Origin: Christensenella minuta
Lineage (GTDB): Bacteria > Bacillota > Clostridia > Christensenellales > Christensenellaceae
DNA length: 64,000 nucleotides
Direction of reading: 5' to 3'
Assembly: GCF_003628755.1 (NCBI RefSeq)
Contig: NZ_CP029256.1
Location: forward strand, 825,585 to 889,584
Every line of letters begins with the position of its first letter. The first letter of the stretch is position 1. Below are positions 1 to 10,521 of the stretch, in pieces. Under the pieces are notes generated by a model. That model worked only from the letters and a program-made list of their open reading frames with translations, did not search any database and was not told the DNA's origin. A program made the translations under genes and the position numbers.

Positions 1-3000
1 CGCAATGATCTCCACTCCGCATTCCATGATGTCGCCCTCCCCGAGTTCGAGCTGCGCGTAGCCGCCGCCGAACAGGTCGTGGAACGTTTTTTGGAAATTT
101 TCGTTAATCATGGCGAATTTTTCCCGGAAGCTCTCTTTCATACCAGATAAAAGGCCGTTTATCACAATCTGGAGATCGTTTCCAGCCGCGGTCAGGTCCT
201 CGCGCTGAAGGACAAGGTTGTCATATCGTTCGCGCACACGTGTATAATCCTCGATGGCATTCGGATTTACCGCGCCCATTTCACGAATCCGTTCGCGAAT
301 CTCGTCGATTTCGCGCACACTTGCCTGATAGGCAAAATCTTTCTTGAGAAATGGAAGCGCGTTTGCATAGGTAAGGCCATAATCCTCCCACAGCTTGTTT
401 TGGTAGTTCTCGCGCGATATTTCCAGCTTTTCCCTGCTTGCGATAAATTTATATTTTTGCTCAATCAGCAGATCTTTCTGTGTGTTAAGCGCTTCTACCC
501 TGCCGGCTGTTTCTTCTGCCTGTACATTCCATTCATCACGCAGCGCAAGCTTGCCGCGCGCTTCTTCGCCCGCCTGCCGGATCCGTTCAAGTATCCCGTC
601 AAGCTGTCCCCGCAGTTCTGCCTTGGAATGGGTAAGTTCTTTCATTTCCTCCGAAAGAGCGTCGCTGTTCTGCTGCAGCCGTCCGAGGCCGTCTTTTGCC
701 TGCGCGATTAAAACGCGCAGATGCTCCGCCTCGCGCAGGAGGATATTTTTTTCGTTTGTAAGTTCTGATTGCTGAAGCTCTTGCGCGGAGAGACTATCCT
801 TTATCGCCGATGTTTGGGCCGCCACGCCGGCAGCGCGCGCCTCCGCTTCCTCCTGACGCAGCCTAAGCGCTTCAAAATCCGCCTGCGCCTGCACCGTATC
901 TTTTTTCAGCGCCTCGGTTGCCGCTTCCATCTGTTCACAATCGGTTACAGCTTCCGTCAGACGATCCGTCAGATCGGCCGTGACCTGTTCATTGCTTATG
1001 AACGTATCCTGGGCAGTTTGGAACTTTTGTTTTGCCTCTGCGGTTCTGATTTCCTGCTCACGCAGCTTCTGTAACGTTTCATGCTGCAAGCGCTGCGCGG
1101 CTTCGCTTTTTTTCACACATTCCCCAAGCGCTGCGTTCCATTCGGCGAGCAGCTTACGGTTCCCTGCAACATTTTCCGCGAGCTCCTGCGCCATTCGTTT
1201 GCGCGAAAGCAGCCCCGTATTGTTTTTTTTCAGGCTGCCGCCTGTGATAACCCCGCCCGGTTTTATAAAGTCGCCGTCCATCGTGACCGCGCGGAACGCG
1301 TAATCCGTTTTACGCATCAATGCGATTGCGCTGTCCATATCACGCACGATTACCGTACGGGAAAGCAGAAAATCGACGGCCGGACGAACTGCGTCCGAAC
1401 AGCTGATTGCTTCACTGGCAACACATTCCACTCCATCCATATTGAGGAAAGACTTTTCTTCTTTTTGTAAAGTGCGCACCTTGAGCGACTTTGTGGGCAG
1501 GAAGGTGACACGGCCGAGATTGTTTTGCCGCAGGAAGGAAATAATATCCTTTGCGTCAGTGTCATTCTCTACGACGACGTTTTGAAGTGCGTTACCGAGG
1601 ATCACTTCGATCGGCGTTTCATATTTTTTAGGAACGTCGACCAGTTCGGCAAGCACGCCCTTGATTTTACGGGAAATATCCGGTGCGTTCTTGGCCGCCT
1701 TAAACAGGGAACGAACGCTATCAAAATATCCCTCGTACTCATCACGCATATCATTCAGAAGCTTCAACCGCGACTCATCTTCGCTTAAACGGCGCGCCGT
1801 ATCGGCGACTTTTTTTTCCGCCTGTGTACGCTCATCCTGTAAAACCCTGATCGTTTGCGCAGCCTCGTTCATCGCGGAACGCAGATCAGCGCTTTGGCGG
1901 TCACATTCCATAGCTTCACGCTTAAGCGACTCAATTGTTTGGCGGAGCTGTAAAACATGTGCGTTATGTCGATCGATTTCCGCTTGGGCCTGTTCTTTCT
2001 TCTGACTCAGGACCTCTGCCTTAACCTGCTTCTCATTGAGGTCGAGCAACATTGTCTGCAAAGCCGTGCGCGCGCTTTCCACCTCAGCACGTACGGAATC
2101 GATGCCCTCCTGGGCATCTCCCGATTTCCCGGTCACTTCCTTGATCCGGACGCGCAAGGCGAGGATTTCCGCATACTTTTCATCGATTGCAGTATTTTTC
2201 TCGCTGATCTGTACGTTCAATTCGCGAAGCTTTTGCTCGCTTTCTGCAATCTGCTCTTCATACGCATCGCGTTTCTCGTAATTTTCCTGCATAGCATGCT
2301 GGTTCGTATTCTCTTTTTCTGCCAGCAAATTAAGGGAGCCTTTTAAGCGTTCCTGTTCGCTCATCTGTTCGCCGAGACGGACATTCTGTTCCTCGATTTC
2401 ATCCTGCAACCGGCTAAGCTGCTTTTTGATCTCTAAAACATGTGCGTTTTCCAGCGCAATCTGCTCTGTCAAATCCTGAAATTCCTGCTCATTTTCCCGG
2501 ACCTGCTCCTCCGTTTTGGCGATTCGTTCACCCGTTCGGTCATATTGATACAAATAAAGGTTGATCTCAAGCTCTTTTAAACGATCTCGCAGCGTAAGAT
2601 AATCACGCGCTTCATTCATCTGCTTTTCGAGCGGTTCGATCTGTGAGGAAAGCTCCGAAATGATGTCGTCAATCCGGGTGATGTTATCGTTTGTTTTACG
2701 CAGGTTACGCTCCGCTTCTTCCTTGCGGACGCGGTATTTCATAATACCCGCCGCTTCTTCAAACACCTTCCTGCGGTCAGTCGCCTTGCTTGTCAGTATT
2801 TCGTCGATCTTTCCCTGCCCAATGATAGAGTATCCTTCCCTGCCGATGCCCGTGTCGCGAAACAGTTCAAGAATATCTTTCAAACGGCAGTTGGTATTGT
2901 TGATGGAATATTCGCTTTCTCCAGAGCGATACATTTTCCGGCGCACCGCAATTTCCGTATATTCAGACTTGATACGCATATCGGAATTGTCAAAAATAAG

Positions 3001-3243
3001 AGCGACCTCGCAGTATCCTTTTTTACTGCGTGTTTGCGTCCCATTAAAAATCACATCCTGCATGCTTGTGCCGCGCAGGTTTTTAGAGCTCTGTTCTCCC
3101 AGTACCCAGCGCATGGCATCGGCAATATTGCTTTTGCCGCTGCCGTTCGGCCCGACCACACCAGTGATTCCCTTATTGATAATGATTTCCTTTTTGTTAC
3201 AGAAGGATTTGAACCCATTGAGTTCGATTCGTTTCAGGAACAC
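1..3243 (-). CDS. smc: Chromosome segregation ATPase SMC (C-terminus cut by window edge)
   Basis: SMC is the long coiled-coil ATPase of the condensin complex (with ScpA and ScpB) that organises and segregates the nucleoid. I translated the frame by hand. It opens with a GTG and reads [14 protein letters not shown], with Walker A GPNGSGKS at about residues 31-38 and an LGEQS/NLRG stretch after it. A hinge with the typical [13 protein letters not shown] motif lies around residues 655-670, flanked by long Glu/Lys/Gln-rich coiled coil. The last visible residues, [17 protein letters not shown], belong to the C-terminal head just before the conserved PPGKK region. About 1081 codons are visible of a family length near 1190, so the signature and Walker B motifs lie outside. 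The GTG directly follows the stop of the rseC-like gene, so translation is probably coupled. Identification is firm. Confidence 0.96.
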   Translation of the reverse strand, partial: MFLKRIELNGFKSFCNKKEIIINKGITGVVGPNGSGKSNIADAMRWVLGEQSSKNLRGTSMQDVIFNGTQTRSKKGYCEVALIFDNSDMRIKSEYTEIAVRRKMYRSGESEYSINNTNCRLKDILELFRDTGIGREGYSIIGQGKIDEILTSKATDRRKVFEEAAGIMKYRVRKEEAERNLRKTNDNITRIDDIISELSSQIEPLEKQMNEARDYLTLRDRLKELEINLYLYQYDRTGERIAKTEEQVRENEQEFQDLTEQIALENAHVLEIKKQLSRLQDEIEEQNVRLGEQMSEQERLKGSLNLLAEKENTNQHAMQENYEKRDAYEEQIAESEQKLRELNVQISEKNTAIDEKYAEILALRVRIKEVTGKSGDAQEGIDSVRAEVESARTALQTMLLDLNEKQVKAEVLSQKKEQAQAEIDRHNAHVLQLRQTIESLKREAMECDRQSADLRSAMNEAAQTIRVLQDERTQAEKKVADTARRLSEDESRLKLLNDMRDEYEGYFDSVRSLFKAAKNAPDISRKIKGVLAELVDVPKKYETPIEVILGNALQNVVVENDTDAKDIISFLRQNNLGRVTFLPTKSLKVRTLQKEEKSFLNMDGVECVASEAISCSDAVRPAVDFLLSRTVIVRDMDSAIALMRKTDYAFRAVTMDGDFIKPGGVITGGSLKKNNTGLLSRKRMAQELAENVAGNRKLLAEWNAALGECVKKSEAAQRLQHETLQKLREQEIRTAEAKQKFQTAQDTFISNEQVTADLTDRLTEAVTDCEQMEAATEALKKDTVQAQADFEALRLRQEEAEARAAGVAAQTSAIKDSLSAQELQQSELTNEKNILLREAEHLRVLIAQAKDGLGRLQQNSDALSEEMKELTHSKAELRGQLDGILERIRQAGEEARGKLALRDEWNVQAEETAGRVEALNTQKDLLIEQKYKFIASREKLEISRENYQNKLWEDYGLTYANALPFLKKDFAYQASVREIDEIRERIREMGAVNPNAIEDYTRVRERYDNLVLQREDLTAAGNDLQIVINGLLSGMKESFREKFAMINENFQKTFHDLFGGGYAQLELGEGDIMECGVEIIA

Positions 3244-3678
3244 TTATTTTTGCCCGCTTTCCTCAATGATTTTGGTCATCGTGTATACGTTTGCGAATTT
3301 CTTCCTAAAATATGGATTAAGCAGCTTCAAAATCAAAAACGCAACGGCCGCGAAGATGATCCCCAGAATCGCGGCAAGCGCATCCTTTACCGGAAAGACA
3401 TCCTGCGGGATGACATATCCAAGCCACACGCCTAAAAACAGCATCAACAATGGAAAGATGTATGCGACCGCCGACGACTGGAGCGCATTTTTTGTTGTAA
3501 ACTGCACCTCAACCCGGTCGCCTTCCCGCGCATGCAAAAGGTTTTTCATTGTAACGGTGATATCATTTTGCCCGCTGAGCATACCGCATGCGCCGCATTT
3601 GGAACATGCGGAAGTGCGCTCGAACAAAACATATGCCGTATCTCCGGCTGTTTTCGTTACAAGGCCCGATTCATTCAT
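3244..3678 (-). CDS. RseC/MucC-family membrane protein
   Basis: This 144-residue protein has an N-terminal cytoplasmic segment with Cys25, Cys28 and Cys31 (ACSKCGACG), then two hydrophobic helices at about residues 69-90 and 95-113, and a short charged tail. That layout is the RseC/MucC family, whose members have been linked to envelope stress control and to reduction of SoxR [2Fe-2S] clusters, often beside Rnf-type electron transport. The start is set by an ATGA overlap with the tcdA stop; longer upstream reading is just tcdA in another frame. It is followed without a gap by smc. No Rnf or SoxR genes are nearby, so the function here is open. Family assignment is good, role uncertain. Confidence 0.8.
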   Translation of the reverse strand: MNESGLVTKTAGDTAYVLFERTSACSKCGACGMLSGQNDITVTMKNLLHAREGDRVEVQFTTKNALQSSAVAYIFPLLMLFLGVWLGYVIPQDVFPVKDALAAILGIIFAAVAFLILKLLNPYFRKKFANVYTMTKIIEESGQK

Positions 3679-4376
3679 TCTTCCACACCTGCCAGATATC
3701 TTATCGCCGCACCCGCCATAAGAAGCCCGCACACAGAAGGCACGAACGAAATACTGGCCGGTGCATTTTTTCCACTCTCGCTCAATCCTGTTTTGCGAGG
3801 AAGCTCGTCCGAGCAAACCACCCGGAGCCTTTTGATCCCCGCATCCCGCAGCCGCTTCCGCAACCTCTTCGCAATCGGGTCGCACGTTGTGCGAAATAAA
3901 TCCATTACAGCAAAGCGCTCCGGATACAGCTTATTACCTGCGCCCATAGAGGAAATTATTTCAATTTCCCGCCCAGCACAGTTTAGAATCAGGCTTTCCT
4001 TTGACCGCAAACTGTCGATCGCATCAATGACAAAGTCGAACTTATGGGCAAAAATTTCATCGCTGCTTGCTTCATCGTAAAAGCGGTCAATGGCAACAGC
4101 ATTGATCGCTGGGTTGATATCACGGACACGCGCTGCCATTACCTCCGCCTTTTTACTGCCAACCGTAGAAGAAAGAGCCACCAGCTGGCGGTTGCAATTG
4201 GACGGCTGCACTATGTCGTTGTCGATCAGGTAAAGCGTACCGATTCCTGCCCGCGCAAGTGCTTCTGCGGCAAACGAACCGACTCCGCCGACTCCGAACA
4301 CGGCGACAGAGGAAGCGCGCAAACGCCCAGCCCCCTCTTCACCGATCAATGCTACCGTTCTGGAATCGTCAAGCAT
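3675..4376 (-). CDS. tcdA: tRNA threonylcarbamoyladenosine dehydratase (TcdA/CsdL, ThiF/E1-like)
   Basis: The 233-residue product is an E1-like adenylating enzyme of the ThiF/MoeB/HesA fold. Family members act on t6A37 in ANN-decoding tRNAs, closing it to cyclic t6A in an ATP-dependent dehydration. The Rossmann loop GVGGVGS is at residues 28-34, followed by [15 protein letters not shown], the acidic and Asn/Arg motif that holds ATP, and [13 protein letters not shown] further on. The length is slightly below the E. coli protein. The start overlaps the aspS stop by one base (TGATG) and its own stop overlaps the next start (ATGA), so it sits in a coupled hisS-aspS-tcdA cluster of tRNA functions. 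Confusion with MoeB or ThiF is unlikely because no sulfur-carrier genes are present. Confidence 0.9.
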   Translation of the reverse strand: MLDDSRTVALIGEEGAGRLRASSVAVFGVGGVGSFAAEALARAGIGTLYLIDNDIVQPSNCNRQLVALSSTVGSKKAEVMAARVRDINPAINAVAIDRFYDEASSDEIFAHKFDFVIDAIDSLRSKESLILNCAGREIEIISSMGAGNKLYPERFAVMDLFRTTCDPIAKRLRKRLRDAGIKRLRVVCSDELPRKTGLSESGKNAPASISFVPSVCGLLMAGAAIRYLAGVEE

Positions 4377-6160
4377 CAGTTTTCATCCACTTTGATATGC
4401 AGTTCTCGCAACTGCTTCCTGTCTACCGTATCGGGCGCCTTCGACATCAGATCGGACGCGTTCTGCACCTTGGGGAATGCGATCACGTCGCGAATCGATT
4501 CCACGCCTGTCATCAGCATTGCCAGACGGTCAAGGCCATAGGCAAGTCCGCCGTGCGGCGGCGTACCATATTTTAAAGCTTCGAGCAGGAAGCCGAATCG
4601 CTCCCATGCTTCTTCCTTGGAGAAGCCTAGCGCCTCGAACATCTTTTCCTGCAGCTCCGTGCTGTGGATCCTAATACTGCCGCCGCCGATCTCATTACCG
4701 TTCAACACAATATCGTACGCCTTTGCGCGCGCATGCTCCGGATCGCTCGTCACCTTATCGACATCCTCATCCATAGGCGATGTGAACGGATGGTGCTTTG
4801 CTACATAGCGCTTTTCCTCTTCGCTGTATTCGAACAACGGAAATTCGGTTATCCACAGGAGGTCCCACGTGTTGTCCTCGATCAAGTCAAGCTTTTCAGC
4901 CAGCTTCAGGCGCAGCGCACCAAGTGAATCATAGACAACGGAATTTTTATCCCCCACGAAGAACAGGATATCCCCCACTTTGCCGTCCAGACGTTCCATG
5001 ATCCCGTCGATTTCTTCTTGTGTCATAAATTTCGTAATCGGTGAATTGAGTCCGTCCTCACGAATGGAAATCCATGCCATTCCCTTTGCGCCGTATATTT
5101 TGACAAAATCGACCAGCGCGTCGATCTCGCGCCGGGCGAGGATATTCGCGCAGCCCTTGGCGTTGATCGCGCGCACGCTGCCGCCGTTTTTTACGACCGA
5201 ACTGAATACCTTGAATTCGCTTCCCGCCACGATGTCGCTTACATCCTTAAGCTCCAGCCCAAAACGCGTGTCCGGCTTATCGCTTCCGAAGCGGTTCATC
5301 GCCTCTTGGTAGGAAAGACGCTTTAAAGGAAGCTTTACATCTATATCGAGCACATCCTTAAAGACTCTTTGCAGCAAGCCTTCATGCAGGGTCATTACAT
5401 CGTCCGCATCCACAAAAGACATTTCCGTATCGATCTGCGTAAATTCCGGCTGGCGGTCGGCACGCAGGTCCTCGTCCCTGAAGCATTTTGTAATCTGGAA
5501 ATAGCGGTCATAACCCGAGATCATCAGGATTTGCTTGAAAAGCTGCGGAGATTGCGGAAGCGCATAAAAGCATCCCGGATGAATGCGGGACGGGACCAGA
5601 TAGTCCCTCGCACCCTCCGGCGTGCTCTTTTGTAGCATGGGAGTTTCGATATCGAGAAAGCCGTTTTCAGTTAAATAGGCACGCGCAGAATTTGCAATCT
5701 TGTTACGCAGCATCAGGTTTTTTTGCATCTCCGGACGGCGCAGGTCGAGATAGCGGTATTTCAGGCGTAACTCTTCACGCACCTTGTTGCCGTCTTCGAT
5801 CTCAAACGGAGGAGTTTCAGATTTGCTGAGGATCTTAAGTTCGCGCACCTTGACCTCAATCAGGCCGGTAGGCAGCTTGGGATTGACCGTATCTTCCGAA
5901 CGCTCTACAATTTTGCCCTTTACCGCGAGCACAAATTCGCTGCGAATACTGCCGACCTTATCAAAATCTCCCTGAAACATGGATTCATCAAATACGACCT
6001 GCATAATCCCCGAGCGGTCCCGTAAATCCACAAACACAAGGCCGCCAAGGTCGCGGCGCGTATCTGCCCAGCCCATCAGCGTTACTTCCCTGCCAATGTC
6101 ATCCGTAGTAAATTCTGCACACAGCGCAGTGCGCTTCCAATCGCCTAAAAATTCTCCCAT
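4376..6160 (-). CDS. aspS: Aspartate--tRNA ligase
   Basis: AspS charges tRNA-Asp with aspartate in the cytoplasm. The 594-residue product has an N-terminal OB-fold anticodon domain ([22 protein letters not shown]), the class II motif 2 [18 protein letters not shown] near residues 212-229, the bacterial GAD insertion, and motif 3 [13 protein letters not shown] near residue 540. I placed the start at the ATG at 6160 because GGGAG lies eight bases before it; a TTG five codons upstream has no site. It follows hisS after 28 bases and overlaps tcdA by one base. Both synthetases sit behind the T-box leader, so both are probably controlled by uncharged tRNA. Whether the enzyme is discriminating (tRNA-Asp only) or also charges tRNA-Asn was not determined; the GatCAB operon in this window makes that relevant. 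Confidence 0.97.
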   Translation of the reverse strand: MGEFLGDWKRTALCAEFTTDDIGREVTLMGWADTRRDLGGLVFVDLRDRSGIMQVVFDESMFQGDFDKVGSIRSEFVLAVKGKIVERSEDTVNPKLPTGLIEVKVRELKILSKSETPPFEIEDGNKVREELRLKYRYLDLRRPEMQKNLMLRNKIANSARAYLTENGFLDIETPMLQKSTPEGARDYLVPSRIHPGCFYALPQSPQLFKQILMISGYDRYFQITKCFRDEDLRADRQPEFTQIDTEMSFVDADDVMTLHEGLLQRVFKDVLDIDVKLPLKRLSYQEAMNRFGSDKPDTRFGLELKDVSDIVAGSEFKVFSSVVKNGGSVRAINAKGCANILARREIDALVDFVKIYGAKGMAWISIREDGLNSPITKFMTQEEIDGIMERLDGKVGDILFFVGDKNSVVYDSLGALRLKLAEKLDLIEDNTWDLLWITEFPLFEYSEEEKRYVAKHHPFTSPMDEDVDKVTSDPEHARAKAYDIVLNGNEIGGGSIRIHSTELQEKMFEALGFSKEEAWERFGFLLEALKYGTPPHGGLAYGLDRLAMLMTGVESIRDVIAFPKVQNASDLMSKAPDTVDRKQLRELHIKVDEN

Positions 6161-6188
6161 GATTTTCTCTCCCAAAATAGTAATTCTT

Positions 6189-7439
6189 TTATATCAATTC
6201 CTTGATTTCACTTTGAACAACGACACGTTCTTCACCCGTTTTCATGGTCTTCAGAACCACCGTTCCATCCGCGAGCTCGGTTTCACCGATAACTCCGACA
6301 AATTTTGCGCCGATTTTATCCGCATATTTGAACTGCGCCTTAATGCTGCGCGCACAATGATCCATATCCGCCTTTACACCTGCACAGCGCAAGTCGCGTA
6401 CCAGTTGCGCGGCGCGTAGGCGCGCCTGGTGTCCATGTGTGCACAAAAAGACGTCGGTAAGCGCCGGGCGCTCAATTTTGATCCCTTCATTTTCCATGAC
6501 GAGCAAAAGGCGCTCAATTCCCATACCAAAACCGATTCCCGGAAGTTCCGGCCCTCCGACCTGCTTCATCAGCTTGTCGTACCTGCCGCCGCCGCACACC
6601 GTTCCCTGCGCGCCAATGCTGTTGGAAATGATTTCAAATACGGTCTTAGTATAATAATCGAGACCGCGCACAATAAACGGATTGACCGCATATTCAATGC
6701 CCAGGGCATCCAGATACTTTTTCAACGCTTTAAAATGGGCCGAACATTCCTCGCACAAGTGGTCGATCATAAGCGGCGCGCTTTTCACCACCATCCGGCA
6801 CCCTTCCTCCTTGCAGTCGAGCGCGCGCAGGGGATTGCGGTCCATGCGCTCGTTGCAGGCTTCGCACAATTTGTCCGCGTGTCCGTGCAGGTATTCCCTG
6901 AGCAGTTCGTTATACCGTGGACGGCATTTTTCACATCCGATGCTATTGATGTTGAGCCGCAGGTTTTCAAGGCCCAGTTCATTGAGAAGTGTAAGCGCTA
7001 TATTGATTACTTCCGCATCAATGCTCGCGTCCGGCGCACCGAAGACCTCCACGCCAAACTGGTGGTGCTCCCTCAGCCTTCCGGACTGCGGTTTTTCGTA
7101 GCGGAACACCGGAGCGCTCAGATAATACATCTTTGTCGGCTGCGCGTTTGACGGCAATCCGCCCTCAAGGAATGCGCGTACGACTCCTGCCGTTCCCTCA
7201 GGACGAAGCGTAATTGACCGATTGCCCTTATCGTTGAAGGTGTACATTTCCTTCTGTACAATGTCCGTCGTATCACCGACGCCGCGCAGGAAAAGCTCCG
7301 TATGTTCAAAAATAGGCGTGCGGATTTCCCGATATCCGGCCAGTGCGGTGATTTTCCGCACAAGATTCTCTATATATTGCCATTTATAGCTCTCCTGAGG
7401 GAGAACATCCTTTGTCCCTTTCGGGGCTTTTACTGCCAC
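6189..7439 (-). CDS. hisS: Histidine--tRNA ligase
   Basis: HisS attaches histidine to tRNA-His. The 416-residue protein begins [14 protein letters not shown], the family N-terminus, and carries motif 2 [18 protein letters not shown], the histidine-binding segment [12 protein letters not shown] and motif 3 [11 protein letters not shown], followed by the anticodon-binding domain. The start is a GTG at 7439 preceded by AGGAGGT nine bases upstream; a longer open frame reaches into the T-box leader and is not coding. A cysteine-rich insertion around residues 180-220 (CEKC, CEAC) is also seen in clostridial homologues. It is the first gene after a T-box leader and a consensus promoter, with aspS next. 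Confidence 0.97.
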   Translation of the reverse strand: MAVKAPKGTKDVLPQESYKWQYIENLVRKITALAGYREIRTPIFEHTELFLRGVGDTTDIVQKEMYTFNDKGNRSITLRPEGTAGVVRAFLEGGLPSNAQPTKMYYLSAPVFRYEKPQSGRLREHHQFGVEVFGAPDASIDAEVINIALTLLNELGLENLRLNINSIGCEKCRPRYNELLREYLHGHADKLCEACNERMDRNPLRALDCKEEGCRMVVKSAPLMIDHLCEECSAHFKALKKYLDALGIEYAVNPFIVRGLDYYTKTVFEIISNSIGAQGTVCGGGRYDKLMKQVGGPELPGIGFGMGIERLLLVMENEGIKIERPALTDVFLCTHGHQARLRAAQLVRDLRCAGVKADMDHCARSIKAQFKYADKIGAKFVGVIGETELADGTVVLKTMKTGEERVVVQSEIKELI

Positions 7440-7732
7440 GTTACAGTTACCTCCTGTATCCTGAAAACAATATAAAACATAAAAAAACAACGTCCTGAAA
7501 CAGACAGGGACGAAGTTAAAATCCGCGGTACCACCCATGTTGAGAAACAAGTTTCTCCGCTCTTGCCAATAACGCCGGCCTGCGCCCGCAGCTAATCACA
7601 AAACTGCTTTCACAACGGAAGCTCCATGGTGTTCTTCACCGCATCTTAAACGCACAGCCGCTTTCAGCCGCGGCGGCCGCTCTCTTGTCGCAAGGCATAC
7701 GGTTACTCTCCATTTCATCACCTTTACCAATT
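7440..7732 (-). promoter_or_regulatory. T-box leader of the hisS-aspS operon
   Basis: The minus strand between the promoter and hisS holds the conserved T-box TGGGTGGTACCGCGG (7523-7537), which pairs with the free CCA end of uncharged tRNA. Upstream is a GATGA/AGAGTAA stretch (about 7698-7722) like the K-turn at the base of Stem I. Downstream of the T-box is a terminator hairpin with arms CGTCCCTG and CAGGACG followed by a T run (about 7481-7513). Uncharged tRNA should favour the antiterminator and allow hisS-aspS to be transcribed. A CAC triplet at 7629-7631, directly followed by CAT, is a candidate histidine specifier, but I did not fold Stem I, so the tRNA partner is not settled. Confidence 0.9.
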
Positions 7733-7738
7733 AATTTT

Positions 7739-7767
7739 ATTATACCGGGAAAACGAAAGCGTGTCAA
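7739..7767 (-). promoter_or_regulatory. Consensus sigma-A promoter for hisS-aspS-tcdA-rseC-smc
   Basis: On the minus strand the -35 box is TTGACA (7762-7767) and the -10 box TATAAT (7739-7744), separated by exactly 17 bases. Both hexamers match the housekeeping consensus at all positions. Transcription should start a few bases to the left and run into the T-box leader. The spacer from 7768 to 7949 contains no other gene I can support. Confidence 0.93.
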
Positions 7768-7949
7768 TAAACCGCGGCATCCCTGTCGTTCAAATAAGAA
7801 ATAACCTCCCTCGCCAAAACGATCCTCACGGTCTTATCATCCGTCCTTTCTATTCACAGCAGTTTTCCGAACGGCAGCATGCCCCCCGCCCGCAGCCCGG
7901 AGGGATGGACGCCCGTTTACATATATTTTCAGGCACCTGCCCGCGTGTT

Positions 7950-9434
7950 TCAAAACAGCTTTTTTTTGCGGTCAGCCATTTCTTCCGTGCGGTCGATATA
8001 ATTTTTCAAATCTTTTACATTTGGCGCGCGCTCAATCAAATTTTTTTCAGTGAACAGCCGCTTTGAAATCGCTCCTGCACCAAACGCAAGATTACTGACG
8101 GTTTCCTCCATGATATCGATGTTGTAAATACACTCTTGCCCGGGCAGCGCAAAGCCGACATTTTCAAGATTTCCGCTCATATACTTCTGGCGGTAGAGAT
8201 AGTATGGAAGATACCCTTTTTGAGAAAGAAATTCCTGCGCGAATTCCACCATCTCCGAGACCGTCTCAGCTCCCGGCAAATCGTTTTGACGTTCCTCGGC
8301 GAAAGCTGAAGATTGCTTGATCGCAAGCGTATGCACCGTCACATTGCCGGGTGAAAATACCATAATATCCTTAAGGGTTTTTTCAACATCGCCTACATCC
8401 TCACGGGGCAATCCGAGTATAATATCGGTATTGATGCTTTGGAAACCTACTTTTTTGGCAAGGGCAAAAGCACGTTCAAATTCCGATGCCGTATGCCGCC
8501 GCCCGATAAGCTTGAGCGTGCTGTCGTTTGTCGTCTGCGCATTGATGCTGATGCGCTCCACTCCATATTCTTTCAATATGTGCAGCTTTTCTTCCGTTAC
8601 CGTATCCGGCCTTCCCGCCTCAACCGTAAATTCCATATGCTGCGAGAACAACCCGCCGGCTTTTTTTAAAACCTGTTCAAGATCGTGCGGCTCAAGCGCT
8701 GTCGGCGTGCCGCCGCCGATATACAAGGCCCGGATACGATACTGATCCATGACCTCTTTCAGTGCGTCAAGTTCATAAAATAACCGCGGAAGATATTGAT
8801 CCTTGATGGTCTCGTTGAATGTCAGATCGCGCGAAATAAAGGAACAATATTTGCATCTGGAAATGCAGAAGGGAATTCCGATATAGATATCGATATCCTC
8901 TCCACCGACATCCTTCAGGAACGGCTCCTGCACACGGCAAATCGTTTCCGCAAGCTGTGTTTTGGCTTCCGAAACGCGGTAATGGTCCACAAAAATCTTA
9001 TGCGCTTCTCCTTTCCCGCGCCGATTTGAAAGCTCGCGGAAAAGTTTGGTGGGCCGGATGCCCGTAAGCGAGCCCCAGGGCATTTCTTTCTGATGGACAT
9101 CCCGCATAATGCGGTAAATAAGCTGCTTTACAGTATGCTTTTTCAATTTCTTCGCAAGCAACGTACCTGCGGTGATATCGACCGGTTCTTTTTTATCATC
9201 CGCAAACTCCGGCCGCTCTTCGAGGACGGCTATTTTTTTGCCTGCGTCATAATATTCCGCGCGATTGCGCCAGCCGGTTTCGTCCCGCCAAAAAAAATGC
9301 CGCAGAACTGTGCCGGCATTCATTTGGTTTTTGTCATCAAGTTTCAGAATATGTTTCTCCTCCGGCAGGAACAGCCGGATTTCTTCGCAGATATCGTTGA
9401 AAAACGAAGGCGTTTCCGTGTAAAGTGAAAACAT
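7950..9434 (-). CDS. hemZ: Coproporphyrinogen III dehydrogenase-like radical SAM protein HemZ
   Basis: The 494-residue protein belongs to the oxygen-independent coproporphyrinogen oxidase family of radical SAM enzymes, subtype HemZ. The iron-sulfur motif CISRCKYC is at residues 190-197 (Cys190, Cys194, Cys197), followed by YIGGGTPTAL, which helps bind SAM. The N-terminal 170 residues, with GSLTGIRPTK near 121-130, distinguish HemZ from HemN and HemW. The gene follows the MBL hydrolase after three bases (stop TAA, then ATT ATG). No other haem genes are in the window, and the substrate of HemZ proteins in anaerobes that lack haem synthesis is uncertain, so the porphyrin role is inferred from the family. 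It is the last gene of the recJ run. Confidence 0.87.
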   Translation of the reverse strand: MFSLYTETPSFFNDICEEIRLFLPEEKHILKLDDKNQMNAGTVLRHFFWRDETGWRNRAEYYDAGKKIAVLEERPEFADDKKEPVDITAGTLLAKKLKKHTVKQLIYRIMRDVHQKEMPWGSLTGIRPTKLFRELSNRRGKGEAHKIFVDHYRVSEAKTQLAETICRVQEPFLKDVGGEDIDIYIGIPFCISRCKYCSFISRDLTFNETIKDQYLPRLFYELDALKEVMDQYRIRALYIGGGTPTALEPHDLEQVLKKAGGLFSQHMEFTVEAGRPDTVTEEKLHILKEYGVERISINAQTTNDSTLKLIGRRHTASEFERAFALAKKVGFQSINTDIILGLPREDVGDVEKTLKDIMVFSPGNVTVHTLAIKQSSAFAEERQNDLPGAETVSEMVEFAQEFLSQKGYLPYYLYRQKYMSGNLENVGFALPGQECIYNIDIMEETVSNLAFGAGAISKRLFTEKNLIERAPNVKDLKNYIDRTEEMADRKKKLF

Positions 9435-9437
9435 AAT

Positions 9438-10058
9438 TTACCATCCCATATATGGATTCATCGCTTTTTCCCGGCCAAGCGTAGTCAAAGCGCCATGACC
9501 GGGATAAACGTCATAGTCTTCCGCAAGCTCTTTCAAGCGCTGCAGGGAAGCACGCATCTCTTCCATGTTGCTCCCCGGAAAATCCGTCCGGCCGATAGAG
9601 CCTTCAAACAGGGTGTCGCCGGAAAAGAGTACGCCGTTTCCAAGAAAGCAAACGCTGCCTTGGGAATGCCCGGGCGTATGGAGCACACGCAGCGTCAAAT
9701 TCCCCGCATTTACCGTATCGCCGTCCTTCAACAGGATATCAGCCGGACCGATACTGAACGGGCGCCCCATAAAGCTGGAAAGATTAGCGGTGCCGGAGGT
9801 CAGCATCTCCGCATCCTTTTCATGCACCGCGACCTTTGCGTGATAGCGTTTCCTTAGCTCGTCCACCGCACCGATATGATCGGCATGGCCGTGCGTAAGG
9901 AGAATATAGGAGACTTCGAGCCCCAGACGGTCGATTTGTTCTTCGATTTTCCGGGCATCGTCCCCCGGATCGATCACAATCGCCGTCCCGGAATCCCCAT
10001 CCGTCGCAATATATGCATTTTCGAGCAAAGCGCCCGTCATTACCGGAATTACTTTCAT
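9438..10058 (-). CDS. MBL-fold metallohydrolase, glyoxalase II-like
   Basis: This 206-residue protein has the metallo-beta-lactamase fold. The metal motif THGHADHIG covers residues 55-63 (His56, His58, Asp60, His61), with HTPGHSQGSVC and FSGDTLFEGSIGRTD giving further metal ligands, and PGHG near the C-terminus. This is the YcbL/glyoxalase II-like group that hydrolyses thioesters such as S-lactoylglutathione or bacillithiol analogues; the real substrate cannot be read from sequence. I chose the ATG at 10058, with AAGGA eight bases upstream, over one eight codons earlier that overlaps dtd. It sits two bases after the dtd stop in the rel-dtd-MBL-hemZ series. Confidence 0.85.
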   Translation of the reverse strand: MKVIPVMTGALLENAYIATDGDSGTAIVIDPGDDARKIEEQIDRLGLEVSYILLTHGHADHIGAVDELRKRYHAKVAVHEKDAEMLTSGTANLSSFMGRPFSIGPADILLKDGDTVNAGNLTLRVLHTPGHSQGSVCFLGNGVLFSGDTLFEGSIGRTDFPGSNMEEMRASLQRLKELAEDYDVYPGHGALTTLGREKAMNPYMGW

Positions 10059-10059
10059 G

Positions 10060-10509
10060 TCAAAATTCCTTTTTGCTGTCAAGCAGGATTGTCACAGGCC
10101 CGTCGTTTATAAGCGAGACCTGCATTTCCGCCTGAAATTTTCCAATTTGTATTTTCTCATATTTTTTACAAAACAGAAAGACGCATCTTTCAAATAAGTC
10201 GCGCGCCGTATCCGGAGAGGCCGCTCTGATATAACTTGGCCGCCTTCCCTTGCGGGCATCTCCATAGAGAGTAAACTGGGAAACAACGAGTATTTCTCCG
10301 GCGACATCTTTCACGGAAAGGTTCATAACAGCTTCTGAATCCTCAAAGATTCGCAGGTTAACACACTTTTCTGCAATATAGTCCATATCTTTTTCTGTAT
10401 CTTCCGTGGAAATACCCAGCAGCACAAGAAGTCCCATATCGATTTTGCTGACCGTTTCACCGTCCACGGCGACAGCAGCGTTCTTTACCCGCTGCACTAC
10501 AGCACGCAT
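10060..10509 (-). CDS. dtd: D-aminoacyl-tRNA deacylase
   Basis: Dtd removes D-amino acids, and also glycine, wrongly attached to tRNAs, protecting translation. The 149-residue length is typical. The two motifs that form the active site across the dimer are visible: SQFTLYGDARKGRRPSY near residues 84-100 and NDGPVTILLDS near the C-terminus, which contains the cross-subunit Gly-Pro motif. It follows rel after 12 bases, an arrangement common in Bacillota, and is two bases ahead of the MBL-fold gene. Confidence 0.96.
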   Translation of the reverse strand: MRAVVQRVKNAAVAVDGETVSKIDMGLLVLLGISTEDTEKDMDYIAEKCVNLRIFEDSEAVMNLSVKDVAGEILVVSQFTLYGDARKGRRPSYIRAASPDTARDLFERCVFLFCKKYEKIQIGKFQAEMQVSLINDGPVTILLDSKKEF

Positions 10510-10521
10510 AGTTTTACCCTC

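Noticed and set aside
2660-3721. Long plus-strand open frame of about 350 codons opposite smc
   Set aside because: The minus strand holds smc with clear Walker A and family N-terminus. The plus-strand product is Ser/Arg-rich with no recognisable domain and no ribosome site.
7764-7829. Mini open frame of 21 codons (GTG start) upstream of the hisS promoter
   Set aside because: It reads protein-like, but the ribosome site is weak, it is very short and its stop lies in the -35 box. I see no support beyond the open frame.
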